Positions 16,602 to 23,645 are shown, counted from the stretch's first letter. The stretch: 34,047 nucleotides of DNA from an uncultured bacterium (GCA_902766975.1 CACXFH010000039.1:1-34047); one strand, 5' to 3'. Translations and numbers: made by a program. Notes: generated by a model not told the origin, from the sequence alone.

Positions 16602-16937
16602 ATGGCAGTACCAAAGAAAAGAACAGGTCATAGCGCTCAAGGTTCAAGAAGAGCAAACTGGAAAGCTGTAAAGCCTGAAACAACAAAATGCCCTAACTGT
16701 GGCGCAACAGTTTTAGCGCATACTGTATGCACAGAATGCGGAACATATAAAGGTCAACCGGTAAAATTAGCAGATAAAGCAGCTGCAGCTGCAGCACCTG
16801 CAAAAAAAGCCGTTAAAAAAGCAGCTCCTAAAAAGACCGCAAAAAAAGCAGAAGCTAAAGTTGAAGAAACTAAGGCTGAAGAAGCAAAAGAAGAAGTTAA
16901 AGCAGAAGAACCTGCAAAAGAGGAAAAAGCAGAATAA
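16602..16937 (+). CDS. rpmF: Ribosomal protein bL32 with long charged C-terminal tail
   Basis: Large-subunit protein bL32. Residues 1-57 are canonical: MAVPKKRTGHSAQGSRRANW, then a zinc site with Cys30, Cys33, Cys43 and Cys46 (CPNCGATVLAH and CTECGTYKG). Normal bL32 ends at about 55-60 residues, but this one continues for some 54 more residues of low complexity. The tail is first Ala/Lys-rich (AAAAAAPAKKAVKKAAPKK) and then Glu-rich (EETKAEEAKEEVKAEEPAKE). The Shine-Dalgarno site AAGGAAAG precedes the ATG. The extension is in frame and ends at a clean TAA; its codon use is highly repetitive, as expected from expansion. Confidence 0.95.
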   Translation: MAVPKKRTGHSAQGSRRANWKAVKPETTKCPNCGATVLAHTVCTECGTYKGQPVKLADKAAAAAAPAKKAVKKAAPKKTAKKAEAKVEETKAEEAKEEVKAEEPAKEEKAE

Positions 16938-16944
16938 ATCTATA

Positions 16945-16978
16945 CAAGTTAGGATGATAAAATATCATCCTGAACTTG
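16945..16978 (+). promoter_or_regulatory. Hairpin A in rpmF-plsX spacer
   Basis: Arm CAAGTTAGGATGATA (16945-16959), loop AAA, then TATCATCCT and AACTTG (16963-16978) with one bulged G at 16972, giving a 15-bp stem. It begins 7 nt after the rpmF stop. The right arm is also part of the left arm of hairpin B, so the two cannot form together. It is followed by TTTCAG rather than a U-tract, so it is not a typical terminator. Confidence 0.6.
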
Positions 16979-17022
16979 TTTCAGCATCTTAAAGAAATAA
17001 GATATTGAAACGAGTTCAGATG
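16966..17022 (+). repeat. Hairpin B: long imperfect palindrome upstream of plsX
   Basis: Left arm 16966-16991 (starts CATCCTGAACTTGTTTCAG) pairs with right arm 16998-17022 (TTGAAACGAGTTCAGATG at its 3' part) around the loop AAGAAA. There are about 24 pairs including two G-U, one C-A mismatch and one bulge. The arm sequence resembles dispersed palindromes I recall from several bacterial genomes, so it may be a mobile palindromic element. It ends 11 nt before the plsX Shine-Dalgarno region. Confidence 0.65.
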
Positions 17023-17040
17023 GTAGTTGAAAGAGGGAGT

Positions 17041-18108
17041 ATGGCTAGAATAGCAATAGATGCAATGGGTGGAGATTACGCCCCGAGAAAAATAGTTGAG
17101 GGCGCTTTGTGGGCTGCAATGGAATACGGTGTTTCGCTTGAGCTTGTCGGTCAGGAAGATGCAATTCAAAAGGAGCTTGACCATATAAGAAAAGTCGGTT
17201 ATGTATTGTCAGATTGCGGAACAAAAGGGCATAAAAGAAGAATAAGAATTGATTTAGATAAAATTGATTATACAATTACTCATGCATCAGAAGTTATAGG
17301 CATGGGTGAAGCTGTCGGTCAATCAATCAGACGTAAAAAGGATTCATCTATAGTGGCATCGGTTAATGCGGTAGCACAAGGACGATGTGAAGCTGTTGTA
17401 TCAGCAGGCTCAACAGGTGCGGCTATGGCAGCAAGCTTATTCGGATTAGGCAGAATTTCAGGTATAACAAGACCTGCCATTGCCGTTACATTACCAAGAA
17501 TGGATAAGCCTGTTGTTATTATTGATGGCGGAGCTAACAGTGATTGCACCGCCGGAATGTTGGCTCAATTTGCGCAAATGGGCGTTGCATACGCAAAGCT
17601 TAGTCTTGGAATAGAAAATCCTAAGGTCGGAATTTTGAGTATCGGAGAAGAAGAAGGTAAAGGCAATGAACTGGTAAAAGAAACTTATCCTTTACTTAAA
17701 CAGATGAATGAAGATGGCAGATTTGAGTTCGTAGGAAACGTTGAAGGTAAAGAAGTATTTAAAGAAAAGGCTGATGTAATTGTAACGGACGGTTTTTCAG
17801 GCAATATCGTATTAAAAGTAACCGAGGGTTCGTCATCATTACTTTTAAATATGATTAAAACAGAATTTAAATCGGATATAATAGGAGCGATAATCGGTTT
17901 GCTTGCAAAACCGTTTTTGCGCAGAATTTTAAAACGTGTAAACTGGGAAGTTTTCGGCGGCATGCTTCTTCTCGGGGTTAACGGAATTTCAGTTATTGCA
18001 CATGGCAGAAGTTCGGCTTATGCAATGAAAAATGCTGTTGGTGCAGCAGTGAAAGTACTAAACAAGGATATAAATTCAAGAATATCAGAAAGTATAAATA
18101 ATGAATAA
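17041..18108 (+). CDS. plsX: Phosphate acyltransferase PlsX
   Basis: Converts acyl-ACP to acyl-phosphate, the acyl donor for PlsY in phospholipid synthesis; peripheral membrane enzyme. The N-terminus MARIAIDAMGGDYAPRKIVEGA is diagnostic, followed by HASEVIGMGEAVGQSIRRKKDSS, SAGSTGAAMA, GISTRP-type GITRPAIAVTLP, DGGANSDC, NVEGKEVFK and DVIVTDGFSGNIVLKV. Length of 355 aa is slightly above the usual 330-345. The longer frame with TTG at 17005 lies within the palindrome and is rejected; the ATG at 17041 has GAGGGAG just upstream. It overlaps fabH by 8 nt, indicating coupling. Confidence 0.97.
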   Translation: MARIAIDAMGGDYAPRKIVEGALWAAMEYGVSLELVGQEDAIQKELDHIRKVGYVLSDCGTKGHKRRIRIDLDKIDYTITHASEVIGMGEAVGQSIRRKKDSSIVASVNAVAQGRCEAVVSAGSTGAAMAASLFGLGRISGITRPAIAVTLPRMDKPVVIIDGGANSDCTAGMLAQFAQMGVAYAKLSLGIENPKVGILSIGEEEGKGNELVKETYPLLKQMNEDGRFEFVGNVEGKEVFKEKADVIVTDGFSGNIVLKVTEGSSSLLLNMIKTEFKSDIIGAIIGLLAKPFLRRILKRVNWEVFGGMLLLGVNGISVIAHGRSSAYAMKNAVGAAVKVLNKDINSRISESINNE

Positions 18109-19111
18109 TTTAAAACCTATGAAAATTGCAGGTGTCGGTTATTGCGTACCGCAAACAGTAATAACAAATGATGACTTAAAAAAGCTTTACGAAACATCGG
18201 ATGAGTGGATTTATTCCCGTACCGGAATCAAGGAAAGACGAGTTGTTTCAGGTAATGAGACCGCAATTGATTTGGGTTTGGTAGCTGCCAAAAATGCCAT
18301 GCAAAAATCGGGGTTTGAACCGAAAGATATTGATTGTATCATTTCAGCGGCATCTGTTCCGCCCCAGTTATATCCGACTTTAGCTTGTACATTGCAAGAC
18401 AAGCTGGGGATTCCCAATCAAGTGCCGGCATTCGATTTAACTGCTGCTTGCACGGGACTTATATATGCTATGCAGGTTGCAAGAGGTTTTATTGGCGCAG
18501 GGATATATAAAACTATTTTAATAGTTGCATCTGATAACAATTCAAAAATTACCGATTGGACAGACAGAGGTACTTCCATTTTGTTTGGTGACGGAGCCGG
18601 AGCAATGGTTGTTACTGAGGCTGATGACGGTATTGATGATATTCTGTCTATTAACATAAGCGCTGATGGTTCAATCGGGCAAATGATTCAGACTAATATG
18701 CCTGGGCAATGCTGCCCGCTTGTAGAACAAGCCGATGAATCCGGTACGGGTAAAATTATTATGAACGGTAAAGAGGTTTATAAATTTGCTGTTTCTACAG
18801 TTCCGTCGTACGTAGAAGAATGCATAAAAGCATCCGGCATGACTTCTGATGAAATTGATTATTTAATTCCCCATCAAGCTAATCAAAGAATTATAGAATC
18901 AATTCAAAACCGACTCAAATATACTGATGACAAGGTAATATCAAATATCAAATATTACGGAAATACATCCGCAGCATCAATTCCGATTGCTCTTGTTGAA
19001 GGTGTTGAACAAGGCAAAATCAAACTCGGGTCAACTGCTGTTCTATGCGGATTTGGGGCAGGCATGACCTGGGGCGCTGCCGTAGTCAGACTTCGTGAAG
19101 GTATTTGCTAG
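18101..19111 (+). CDS. fabH: 3-oxoacyl-ACP synthase III
   Basis: Starts fatty-acid elongation by condensing acetyl-CoA with malonyl-ACP. The Cys-His-Asn triad is present: Cys117 in FDLTAACTGLIYAM, His in LIPHQANQRI, Asn in YYGNTSAASIP. TSDEWIYSRTGIKERR and the C-terminal LCGFGAGMTWGAAVV are typical, and the 336-aa length is normal. The ATG at 18101 overlaps plsX; an internal ATG at 18119 (MKIAGVGYCVP) is an alternative start matching the family better. It is the last gene of the operon, and its stop lies one base from the stop of the opposing 54-aa gene. Confidence 0.97.
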   Translation: MNNLKPMKIAGVGYCVPQTVITNDDLKKLYETSDEWIYSRTGIKERRVVSGNETAIDLGLVAAKNAMQKSGFEPKDIDCIISAASVPPQLYPTLACTLQDKLGIPNQVPAFDLTAACTGLIYAMQVARGFIGAGIYKTILIVASDNNSKITDWTDRGTSILFGDGAGAMVVTEADDGIDDILSINISADGSIGQMIQTNMPGQCCPLVEQADESGTGKIIMNGKEVYKFAVSTVPSYVEECIKASGMTSDEIDYLIPHQANQRIIESIQNRLKYTDDKVISNIKYYGNTSAASIPIALVEGVEQGKIKLGSTAVLCGFGAGMTWGAAVVRLREGIC

Positions 19112-19112
19112 G

Positions 19113-19277
19113 TTATAAATCTTCAGGTAAGAAGATAGCGTTTTTACTTAATATTTCTCTAGTATGTTCGTAACAGCAACTTTTGCGTGTCAGTTTTTGG
19201 TACTCTCTTACTATATTGAGAACATCGTCAACGGATAATTTAATAATACGTCTTTCGCTTTCAATTATATTTGCCAT
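19113..19277 (-). CDS. Small protein of unknown function (54 aa)
   Basis: A 54-aa reading frame: MANIIESERRIIKLSVDDVL, then NIVREYQKLTRKSCCYEHTR and EILSKNAIFLPEDL. It is charged and helical-looking, with adjacent Cys residues and no signal peptide. Strong evidence that it is real: AAAGGAG six bases before the ATG and a coherent, ungapped frame. It lies downstream of the dehydrogenase gene on the same strand, but an 87-nt gap with an ATGTCGACAT palindrome suggests its own control. Similar short proteins with IESERR.IKLSVDDVL are familiar to me from Melainabacteria (recall, not checked). A small nucleic-acid-binding or adaptor protein is possible, unproven. Confidence 0.75.
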   Translation of the reverse strand: MANIIESERRIIKLSVDDVLNIVREYQKLTRKSCCYEHTREILSKNAIFLPEDL

Positions 19278-19299
19278 TTTAAGCTCCTTTCGTAATTAA

Positions 19300-19309
19300 A
19301 TGTCGACAT
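19300..19309. promoter_or_regulatory. Perfect 10-bp palindrome upstream of 54-aa gene
   Basis: ATGTCGACAT lies 22 bases upstream of the small gene's ATG and just upstream of its Shine-Dalgarno site. It shares the ATGTCG/CGACAT half-sites with the inverted repeat upstream of glmS, which suggests a common regulator site or coincidence. Confidence 0.3.
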
Positions 19310-19364
19310 AACTTGAAATTAACTTAAAAAGGTCATTTGAAAGGTATAAAAATAGAGTTTAAAA

Positions 19365-20360
19365 TTATAATAGATTTTTGATTATGGCATCCGTAAATTC
19401 AGTAGTAGAAAGAGTTCCTCCTAAATCTGCGGTTTTCTTATCTTGTGATAATGTTTTAAATAAGGCATTTTCAATCCTATTGGCATGTTCAAATTCATTA
19501 ATGTATTTCAGCATTTCTATTGCTGATAATAAAAGTGCCGTCGGATTTGCCCTATTTTGTCCTTTAATATCAGGAGCAGACCCATGAACAGGTTCAAATA
19601 CAGCGTAATCTTTACCTATATTCGCGCCTTGAGCTACACCAAGCCCCCCGATTAGCCCAGCTGTCAAATCCGAAACAATATCCCCATATAAATTCGGTAA
19701 AACTAAAACATCAAAACGGGTCGGCTCCTGCACAAGTTGCATACATAAATTATCTACAAGTATTTCTCTTTGTTTTATTTGCGGATAATTCTTTGCAATG
19801 TTGCGATAAGACTCCAAAAACAAGCCATCCGACAGTTTCATTATATTAGCTTTAGTGACAACGCAAACCTCATGCCTGTTATTTTTTACGGCATAATCAA
19901 ATGCGAATTTACAAATACGTTCAGAAGCATGTCTTGTTATAATTTTTATACTATGAGCGGTGTTTTCATCAATCTGTTCTTCAATTCCGGCATACAAATC
20001 TTCGGTGTTCTCTCTTACCACAACAATATCCACATTTTCAAATCTCGTTTTTACCCCCGGAAGATTTTTACATGGACGAAGATTTGCATATAGATCCAAA
20101 TCTTTTCTCAATTGAACATTTACCGAGCGAAAACCTTTTCCGATTGGGGTGGTAACAGGAGCTTTGAGCGCGACTTTATTCTTTTTTATTGAATCTAAAA
20201 CTCTTTGAGGCAAAGGGGTTCCTTCATTCTCTATTACATCAGAGCCGGCTGTCTGAATATCCCAATTTATATCAAGTCCGCTTGCTTTGATAATCTTTAC
20301 AACGCTTTCAGATATTTCAGGACCTATTCCGTCCCCGTTTATTAAAGTTATATTGTGCAT
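19365..20360 (-). CDS. icd: Isocitrate/isopropylmalate dehydrogenase family protein (probably NAD-dependent IDH)
   Basis: Beta-decarboxylating dehydrogenase using Mg2+ and NAD(P). MHNITLINGDGIGPEI opens the protein; GFRSVNVQLRKDLDLYANLRP is the isocitrate-binding loop of short NAD-IDHs; then VVVRENTEDLYAGIE, VTKANIMKLSDGLFLE, LVLPNLYGDIVSDLTAGLIGG and EPVHGSAPDIKGQ. At 331 aa it fits the NAD-IDH or homoisocitrate group rather than the 400-aa NADP enzyme. No leuCD genes are nearby, favouring IDH over LeuB. The ATG has GGAGG eight bases upstream and TATAAT at 20380-20385 on the same strand. Confidence 0.88.
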   Translation of the reverse strand: MHNITLINGDGIGPEISESVVKIIKASGLDINWDIQTAGSDVIENEGTPLPQRVLDSIKKNKVALKAPVTTPIGKGFRSVNVQLRKDLDLYANLRPCKNLPGVKTRFENVDIVVVRENTEDLYAGIEEQIDENTAHSIKIITRHASERICKFAFDYAVKNNRHEVCVVTKANIMKLSDGLFLESYRNIAKNYPQIKQREILVDNLCMQLVQEPTRFDVLVLPNLYGDIVSDLTAGLIGGLGVAQGANIGKDYAVFEPVHGSAPDIKGQNRANPTALLLSAIEMLKYINEFEHANRIENALFKTLSQDKKTADLGGTLSTTEFTDAIIKNLL

Positions 20361-20379
20361 AATAAAAACCTCCGCAATA

Positions 20380-20385
20380 TAAATT
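20380..20385 (-). promoter_or_regulatory. -10 box for the dehydrogenase gene
   Basis: Perfect TATAAT on the minus strand about 20 nt before the ATG, with GGAGG between them. No strong -35 is visible in the T/C-rich sequence upstream. Confidence 0.45.
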
Positions 20386-20427
20386 ATACTACAGAGGGAA
20401 AAAAAATAGGGGAAATAAGTCTTTTAA

Positions 20428-21759
20428 TTATCCGTGAAATGCTTTATATGATCTTTCTATATTTTTATTTAAAGCTGATTTTACGGATTCATATTCTGTT
20501 TGAATAGCATTGTGTTCGGTATCAAGCTGATTTAGTTTTCTTTGAAACTTTTCATCTTTTGCATTAATTTCTGCATTCTTTCTTTGATATTCCGCTTCCG
20601 CTTTTGCAACGGCTTTATCATTGCTGCTTTCTGTTATGTCTGAAACGGATGAATAAATTTTGCCGCTCCATTTTATACCTTTCAAATTAAAGACAAAAGG
20701 ATTTTCAATATCCTCAAGCATCATATCGGCATTGGTATTATTCACCATTTCTATATTTACATAACCTTTTGACAGTGCATTTGTTATCCAAGTACTGCTA
20801 TTAAATAATTTTGAATCATCACTTGAAATTCTGTTTTTATTTGTTATTCCATTATTAAATTCGCTTATGCCTTCTTTTGCATTTAAGTACGTATAATTAT
20901 TCAGCCCTGTTTTTGCGGATGAGGAACCGTTCAATTTATACCAGAGATTTGTAAACCATTGCGCTTTTGTAACATCATCATATATAAAAGCACGATTGGC
21001 AGAAATACCCAAATTATCAAGCTCATTCTGATACTTACCTGTTTCCTCCTTATATTTTTGATAATTGTCATATAAATCTTTATATGATACTTCTATATTT
21101 TTTCCGTTTGCATCTTTGCCTACGACAATTTTTGTTTTTCCGCCTGTATTTTTTATGTCGGCTTGGATTTGGTCAATCAATAAAGATTCTTTTGCTGCTT
21201 TATAAGAAATAAATTTGGCAAAATTATCTTCTGTTTGAGCTGTGTTTTTATCAACTGTCCAATCACTTTCCTGATAATTGCGATTTTTTGCATTATCTTC
21301 AACCGCTTTATCCCAATATTGAGCCCACTGACCATAATTGGCAGGACTTCGGTGGATGTTATTCCATGAGTTTTCAAGAGTTTTAGATTTAAATGTTTTT
21401 GTTATTCCGTGCCTGTCAAGATAGTCCTGCAAGTCCTTTGAAGCCTTGAATATATTTATTTCCTTGCTGTCTAATACTACCTTTCCGGCAGAATTTGTTA
21501 ATATGTATTGGTTTTTGTTATCCGCATACTCATACAAAGACGATACCGTTAATGGTGTGTTATTTGATTGACCTGTAGAATTAAATGATACAAAAGAGAA
21601 TTGAGTGTCACTTAAAGCTTTGATATAATCTGCACTTGCCTGTTGAGATTGCGCTGCAAGACGCATTTTGGCATTTGATATCTGCTGAGATTCATACTCA
21701 TTAGATGTTAGCCTTGTGGTTATAGATAATAATCTTGCCTGTGACGATGATAATCCCAT
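20428..21759 (-). CDS. MGLSSSQARLL-type protein of unknown function (443 aa)
   Basis: No named family recognised beyond the N-terminus. The start reads MGLSSSQARLLSITTRLTSN, then EYESQQISNAKMRLA, a conserved-looking leader I associate with multi-copy proteins of Gastranaerophilales; its heptad pattern recalls flagellar or type III-exported helical proteins. The middle is polar with Asn, Lys and Tyr (EYADNKNQYILTNSAGK). The C-terminus is a coiled coil (SSNDKAVAKAEAEYQRKNAE to YESVKSALNKNIERSYKAFHG). There is no signal peptide or membrane helix. The frame extends to 21810, but AAAAGGAA about 10 nt before the ATG at 21759 and the typical N-terminus support the shorter form. Possible role: an exported, filament-like or secretion-related protein (inference). 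Confidence 0.7.
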   Translation of the reverse strand: MGLSSSQARLLSITTRLTSNEYESQQISNAKMRLAAQSQQASADYIKALSDTQFSFVSFNSTGQSNNTPLTVSSLYEYADNKNQYILTNSAGKVVLDSKEINIFKASKDLQDYLDRHGITKTFKSKTLENSWNNIHRSPANYGQWAQYWDKAVEDNAKNRNYQESDWTVDKNTAQTEDNFAKFISYKAAKESLLIDQIQADIKNTGGKTKIVVGKDANGKNIEVSYKDLYDNYQKYKEETGKYQNELDNLGISANRAFIYDDVTKAQWFTNLWYKLNGSSSAKTGLNNYTYLNAKEGISEFNNGITNKNRISSDDSKLFNSSTWITNALSKGYVNIEMVNNTNADMMLEDIENPFVFNLKGIKWSGKIYSSVSDITESSNDKAVAKAEAEYQRKNAEINAKDEKFQRKLNQLDTEHNAIQTEYESVKSALNKNIERSYKAFHG

Positions 21760-21982
21760 TAAAAAGTGTTTCCTTTTAAAAGTACTCTTAGTCTTTATGT
21801 CGGTCTGCATGCAGTTGTACTTTAAGTTTTTGCAGGGAATGTAAAGTTATGTAACAAAATATATATAAATTGAATATAAAAAGGCAATATTTTTTTAAGT
21901 GAAGTTTTTATATATATGTAAGAGATAAATAAAAAAAAGAAATCGTTTAATTAAGAGTTTTAAAGAAGAGAGGAACAAAACT

Positions 21983-22159
21983 ATGGCAACTGTGCTGTTA
22001 TTTTCTGATGCAATTACAAATATGTACAAAGATACATCTGAAGGCTTAAAAGATGTTAAACTTAATGATAATCGTAAAGTAAGAAAGACTTTAACTCAGA
22101 TGATGAAACAATCTTTCTTCCAAGGAGCAAACAGATTCGGAACGAATTTTATTGCATAA
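21983..22159 (+). CDS. Small protein of unknown function (58 aa)
   Basis: A 58-aa frame: MATVLLFSDAITNMYKDTSE, then GLKDVKLNDNRKVRKTLTQM and MKQSFFQGANRFGTNFIA. It has a basic centre and an aromatic C-terminus and no signal peptide or membrane segment. Support: AGAGGA about 8 bases before the ATG, isolated between a divergent gene and a strong terminator, so it forms a one-gene transcript with a 78-nt purine-rich 3' region. It is transcribed divergently from the MGLSSSQARLL gene, which may mean a shared function, such as a chaperone, but this is inference. No family recognised. Confidence 0.7.
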   Translation: MATVLLFSDAITNMYKDTSEGLKDVKLNDNRKVRKTLTQMMKQSFFQGANRFGTNFIA

Positions 22160-22237
22160 GTTTGTTGGATAATCAAAGGAAAAGGAAACTGATTAAGGAA
22201 ATAGGATAAGGATAACAAGGAATTAGGAATACTATAT
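22160..22237 (+). other. Purine-rich 3' untranslated region with seven AGGA motifs
   Basis: Between the stop of the 58-aa gene and the terminator lie AGGA tetramers at 22177, 22183, 22196, 22203, 22209, 22218 and 22225. None is followed by a credible gene. It could act as an anti-Shine-Dalgarno decoy or simply be low-complexity sequence. Confidence 0.45.
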
Positions 22238-22265
22238 AAGCCCTCAATAATGAGGGCTTTTTATT
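22238..22265 (+). terminator. Intrinsic terminator of the 58-aa gene
   Basis: AAGCCCTCA (22238-22246), loop ATAA, TGAGGGCTT (22251-22259), then a T-tract TTTTTATTTG. A 9-bp stem with five G-C pairs. It lies 8 nt from the dapB stop on the other strand, where it could also slow readthrough, though the U-tract is poorer on that side. Confidence 0.9.
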
Positions 22266-22267
22266 TG

Positions 22268-23020
22268 TCATTTTAATAAATTCTCAAGACCATACACAAA
22301 ATCATTTTTAGCAAACACATGCTCAATAGCAAGCATAACTCCGTCCATATAGCATTTTCGATCGGTAGAGTCGTGTCTTATTTTTAAAATTTGTCCGTTT
22401 GAACCGAATAAAACCTCCTGAGAAGCCATAAATCCGGGCATGCGAACAGAGTGTATTTGAATATCCGAATATGAATTTCCGCCTCTGGCACCTTTGATAG
22501 TCTCTGTTTCCGGACAGTTGCCGGTTTTAAATGTTTCTTTTGCTTCTGACATCATTAGAGCTGTTTTTATTGCGGTACCCGAAGGAGCGTCTTTTTTTTG
22601 GTTATGATGCATTTCAATTATTTCCGCATTGTCAAAATATTTTGCAGCTTTTTGAGCAAACATCATCATCAAAACCGCTCCGGTAGAAAAATTCGGGGCA
22701 ATCAAACAGCCTGTACCGTTTTTTGACGACAAATCCTTGAGTTCATTTATCTGCTCATCAGATAATCCTGTTGTTCCGATTACAATTTTTATCCCATTAT
22801 TCAAACAATATTTTGCATTTTCATAAATTGATTTAGGTTGAGTAAAATCAACAAGAACGTCTATTTTTGTATTTTTAATTGCCTGTTCTATTGTCTGAAA
22901 TACGTCATCGCCTAATATATCAATTTTAGCAACAAGTTCTGTACTCGGATTATCTAAAACTGTTTGACAAACTTCTTTGCCCATTTTGCCGTTTGCACCG
23001 CACACTGCAACTTTTATCAT
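22268..23020 (-). CDS. dapB: 4-hydroxy-tetrahydrodipicolinate reductase
   Basis: Lysine/diaminopimelate pathway enzyme using NAD(P)H. The nucleotide-binding VAVCGANGKMGKEV opens the protein; VIGTTGLS, IAPNFSTGAVLMMMFAQKA and the catalytic EMHHNQKKDAPSGTAIKTA follow, ending with FVYGLENLL. The 250-aa length is normal. It starts 1 nt after the pentapeptide-repeat stop, with its GGAG inside that gene, so the two are an operon. It supplies meso-diaminopimelate for the MurE encoded at 29447. Confidence 0.97.
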   Translation of the reverse strand: MIKVAVCGANGKMGKEVCQTVLDNPSTELVAKIDILGDDVFQTIEQAIKNTKIDVLVDFTQPKSIYENAKYCLNNGIKIVIGTTGLSDEQINELKDLSSKNGTGCLIAPNFSTGAVLMMMFAQKAAKYFDNAEIIEMHHNQKKDAPSGTAIKTALMMSEAKETFKTGNCPETETIKGARGGNSYSDIQIHSVRMPGFMASQEVLFGSNGQILKIRHDSTDRKCYMDGVMLAIEHVFAKNDFVYGLENLLK

Positions 23021-23021
23021 A

Positions 23022-23561
23022 TTAGTATTCTCCGTCGCTCATGATAGGAGCATCATCTTCATCTTTTAATGCGGACAAATCATCAGAGCAAACACTGTCA
23101 AAATCTTCAGGCAGCATATCCGTATCCGGCCATTGAGTATCATTATCATAACGTGCAGAGGCTAAATTTTCGGAGGCAGACAAATCAGAATTAGATAAAT
23201 CGGCTTCAGAAAGAATACAGCCTGCCATATCCGCACCGGTGAACGTGCAGTACGTCATTTGTGCATAGCTGCAATCTGCCCCTGTTAAAAGCGCATCCGT
23301 AAAGTCACATTCAACAATGGAAGCTCTTGTAAAATCAACTGATGTTAAATCTGAATCGGCAAAATTTACCAAAGACAAATCGCTATCTGCAAAAGAACTT
23401 GAGTTTAAATCGACTCCGCTAAAATCAATATCTTTTAATACAATATTAGAAAAATCAACTTCACTTAAATCAACATCTTCTCTGTCTTTTTTCCATTCAT
23501 TAAATTGTTCGGGGGTTCTTTGTATCAAAGATAACAATTCATCTTTTGTATAATCAAGCAT
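23022..23561 (-). CDS. Pentapeptide-repeat protein
   Basis: A 179-aa protein with a right-handed quadrilateral beta-helix of pentapeptide repeats. From about residue 35 to 130 the A(D/N)LXX pattern recurs (VDFSN, IDFSG, VDLNS, VNFAD, SDLTS, VDFTR, CDFTD, ADCSY, CTFTG, ADMAG, ADLSN), about 17-20 repeats. A short N-terminal helix (MLDYTKDELLSLIQ) and a very acidic C-terminus (EDDAPIMSDGEY) flank it. The start is fixed by AAGGAG six bases before the ATG; the longer frame to 23597 overlaps the promoter region. It is first in an operon with dapB. Function unknown; some pentapeptide proteins mimic DNA and protect gyrase, but no such link is shown. Confidence 0.85.
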   Translation of the reverse strand: MLDYTKDELLSLIQRTPEQFNEWKKDREDVDLSEVDFSNIVLKDIDFSGVDLNSSSFADSDLSLVNFADSDLTSVDFTRASIVECDFTDALLTGADCSYAQMTYCTFTGADMAGCILSEADLSNSDLSASENLASARYDNDTQWPDTDMLPEDFDSVCSDDLSALKDEDDAPIMSDGEY

Positions 23562-23610
23562 TTTAGTCTCCTTAAAATATTTCTTTATTATTCGCACACG
23601 GTAGGCTACT

Positions 23611-23640
23611 ATAATAAAACATCAATATATATATAGTCAA
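23611..23640 (-). promoter_or_regulatory. Promoter of the pentapeptide-dapB operon
   Basis: TTGACT (23635-23640) and TATTAT (23611-23616) on the minus strand, 18 bases apart. It lies 5 bases past the end of the response regulator gene. Confidence 0.5.
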
Positions 23641-23645
23641 GAGTT

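Noticed and set aside
16938-17004. Hairpin A as an intrinsic terminator after rpmF
   Set aside because: No U-tract follows the stem (it reads TTTCAGC), and plsX downstream has no clear separate promoter, so readthrough is expected.
17005-17040. Extended plsX start at TTG 17005
   Set aside because: It lies inside the long palindrome and adds twelve residues absent from the family; the ATG at 17041 gives the canonical N-terminus.
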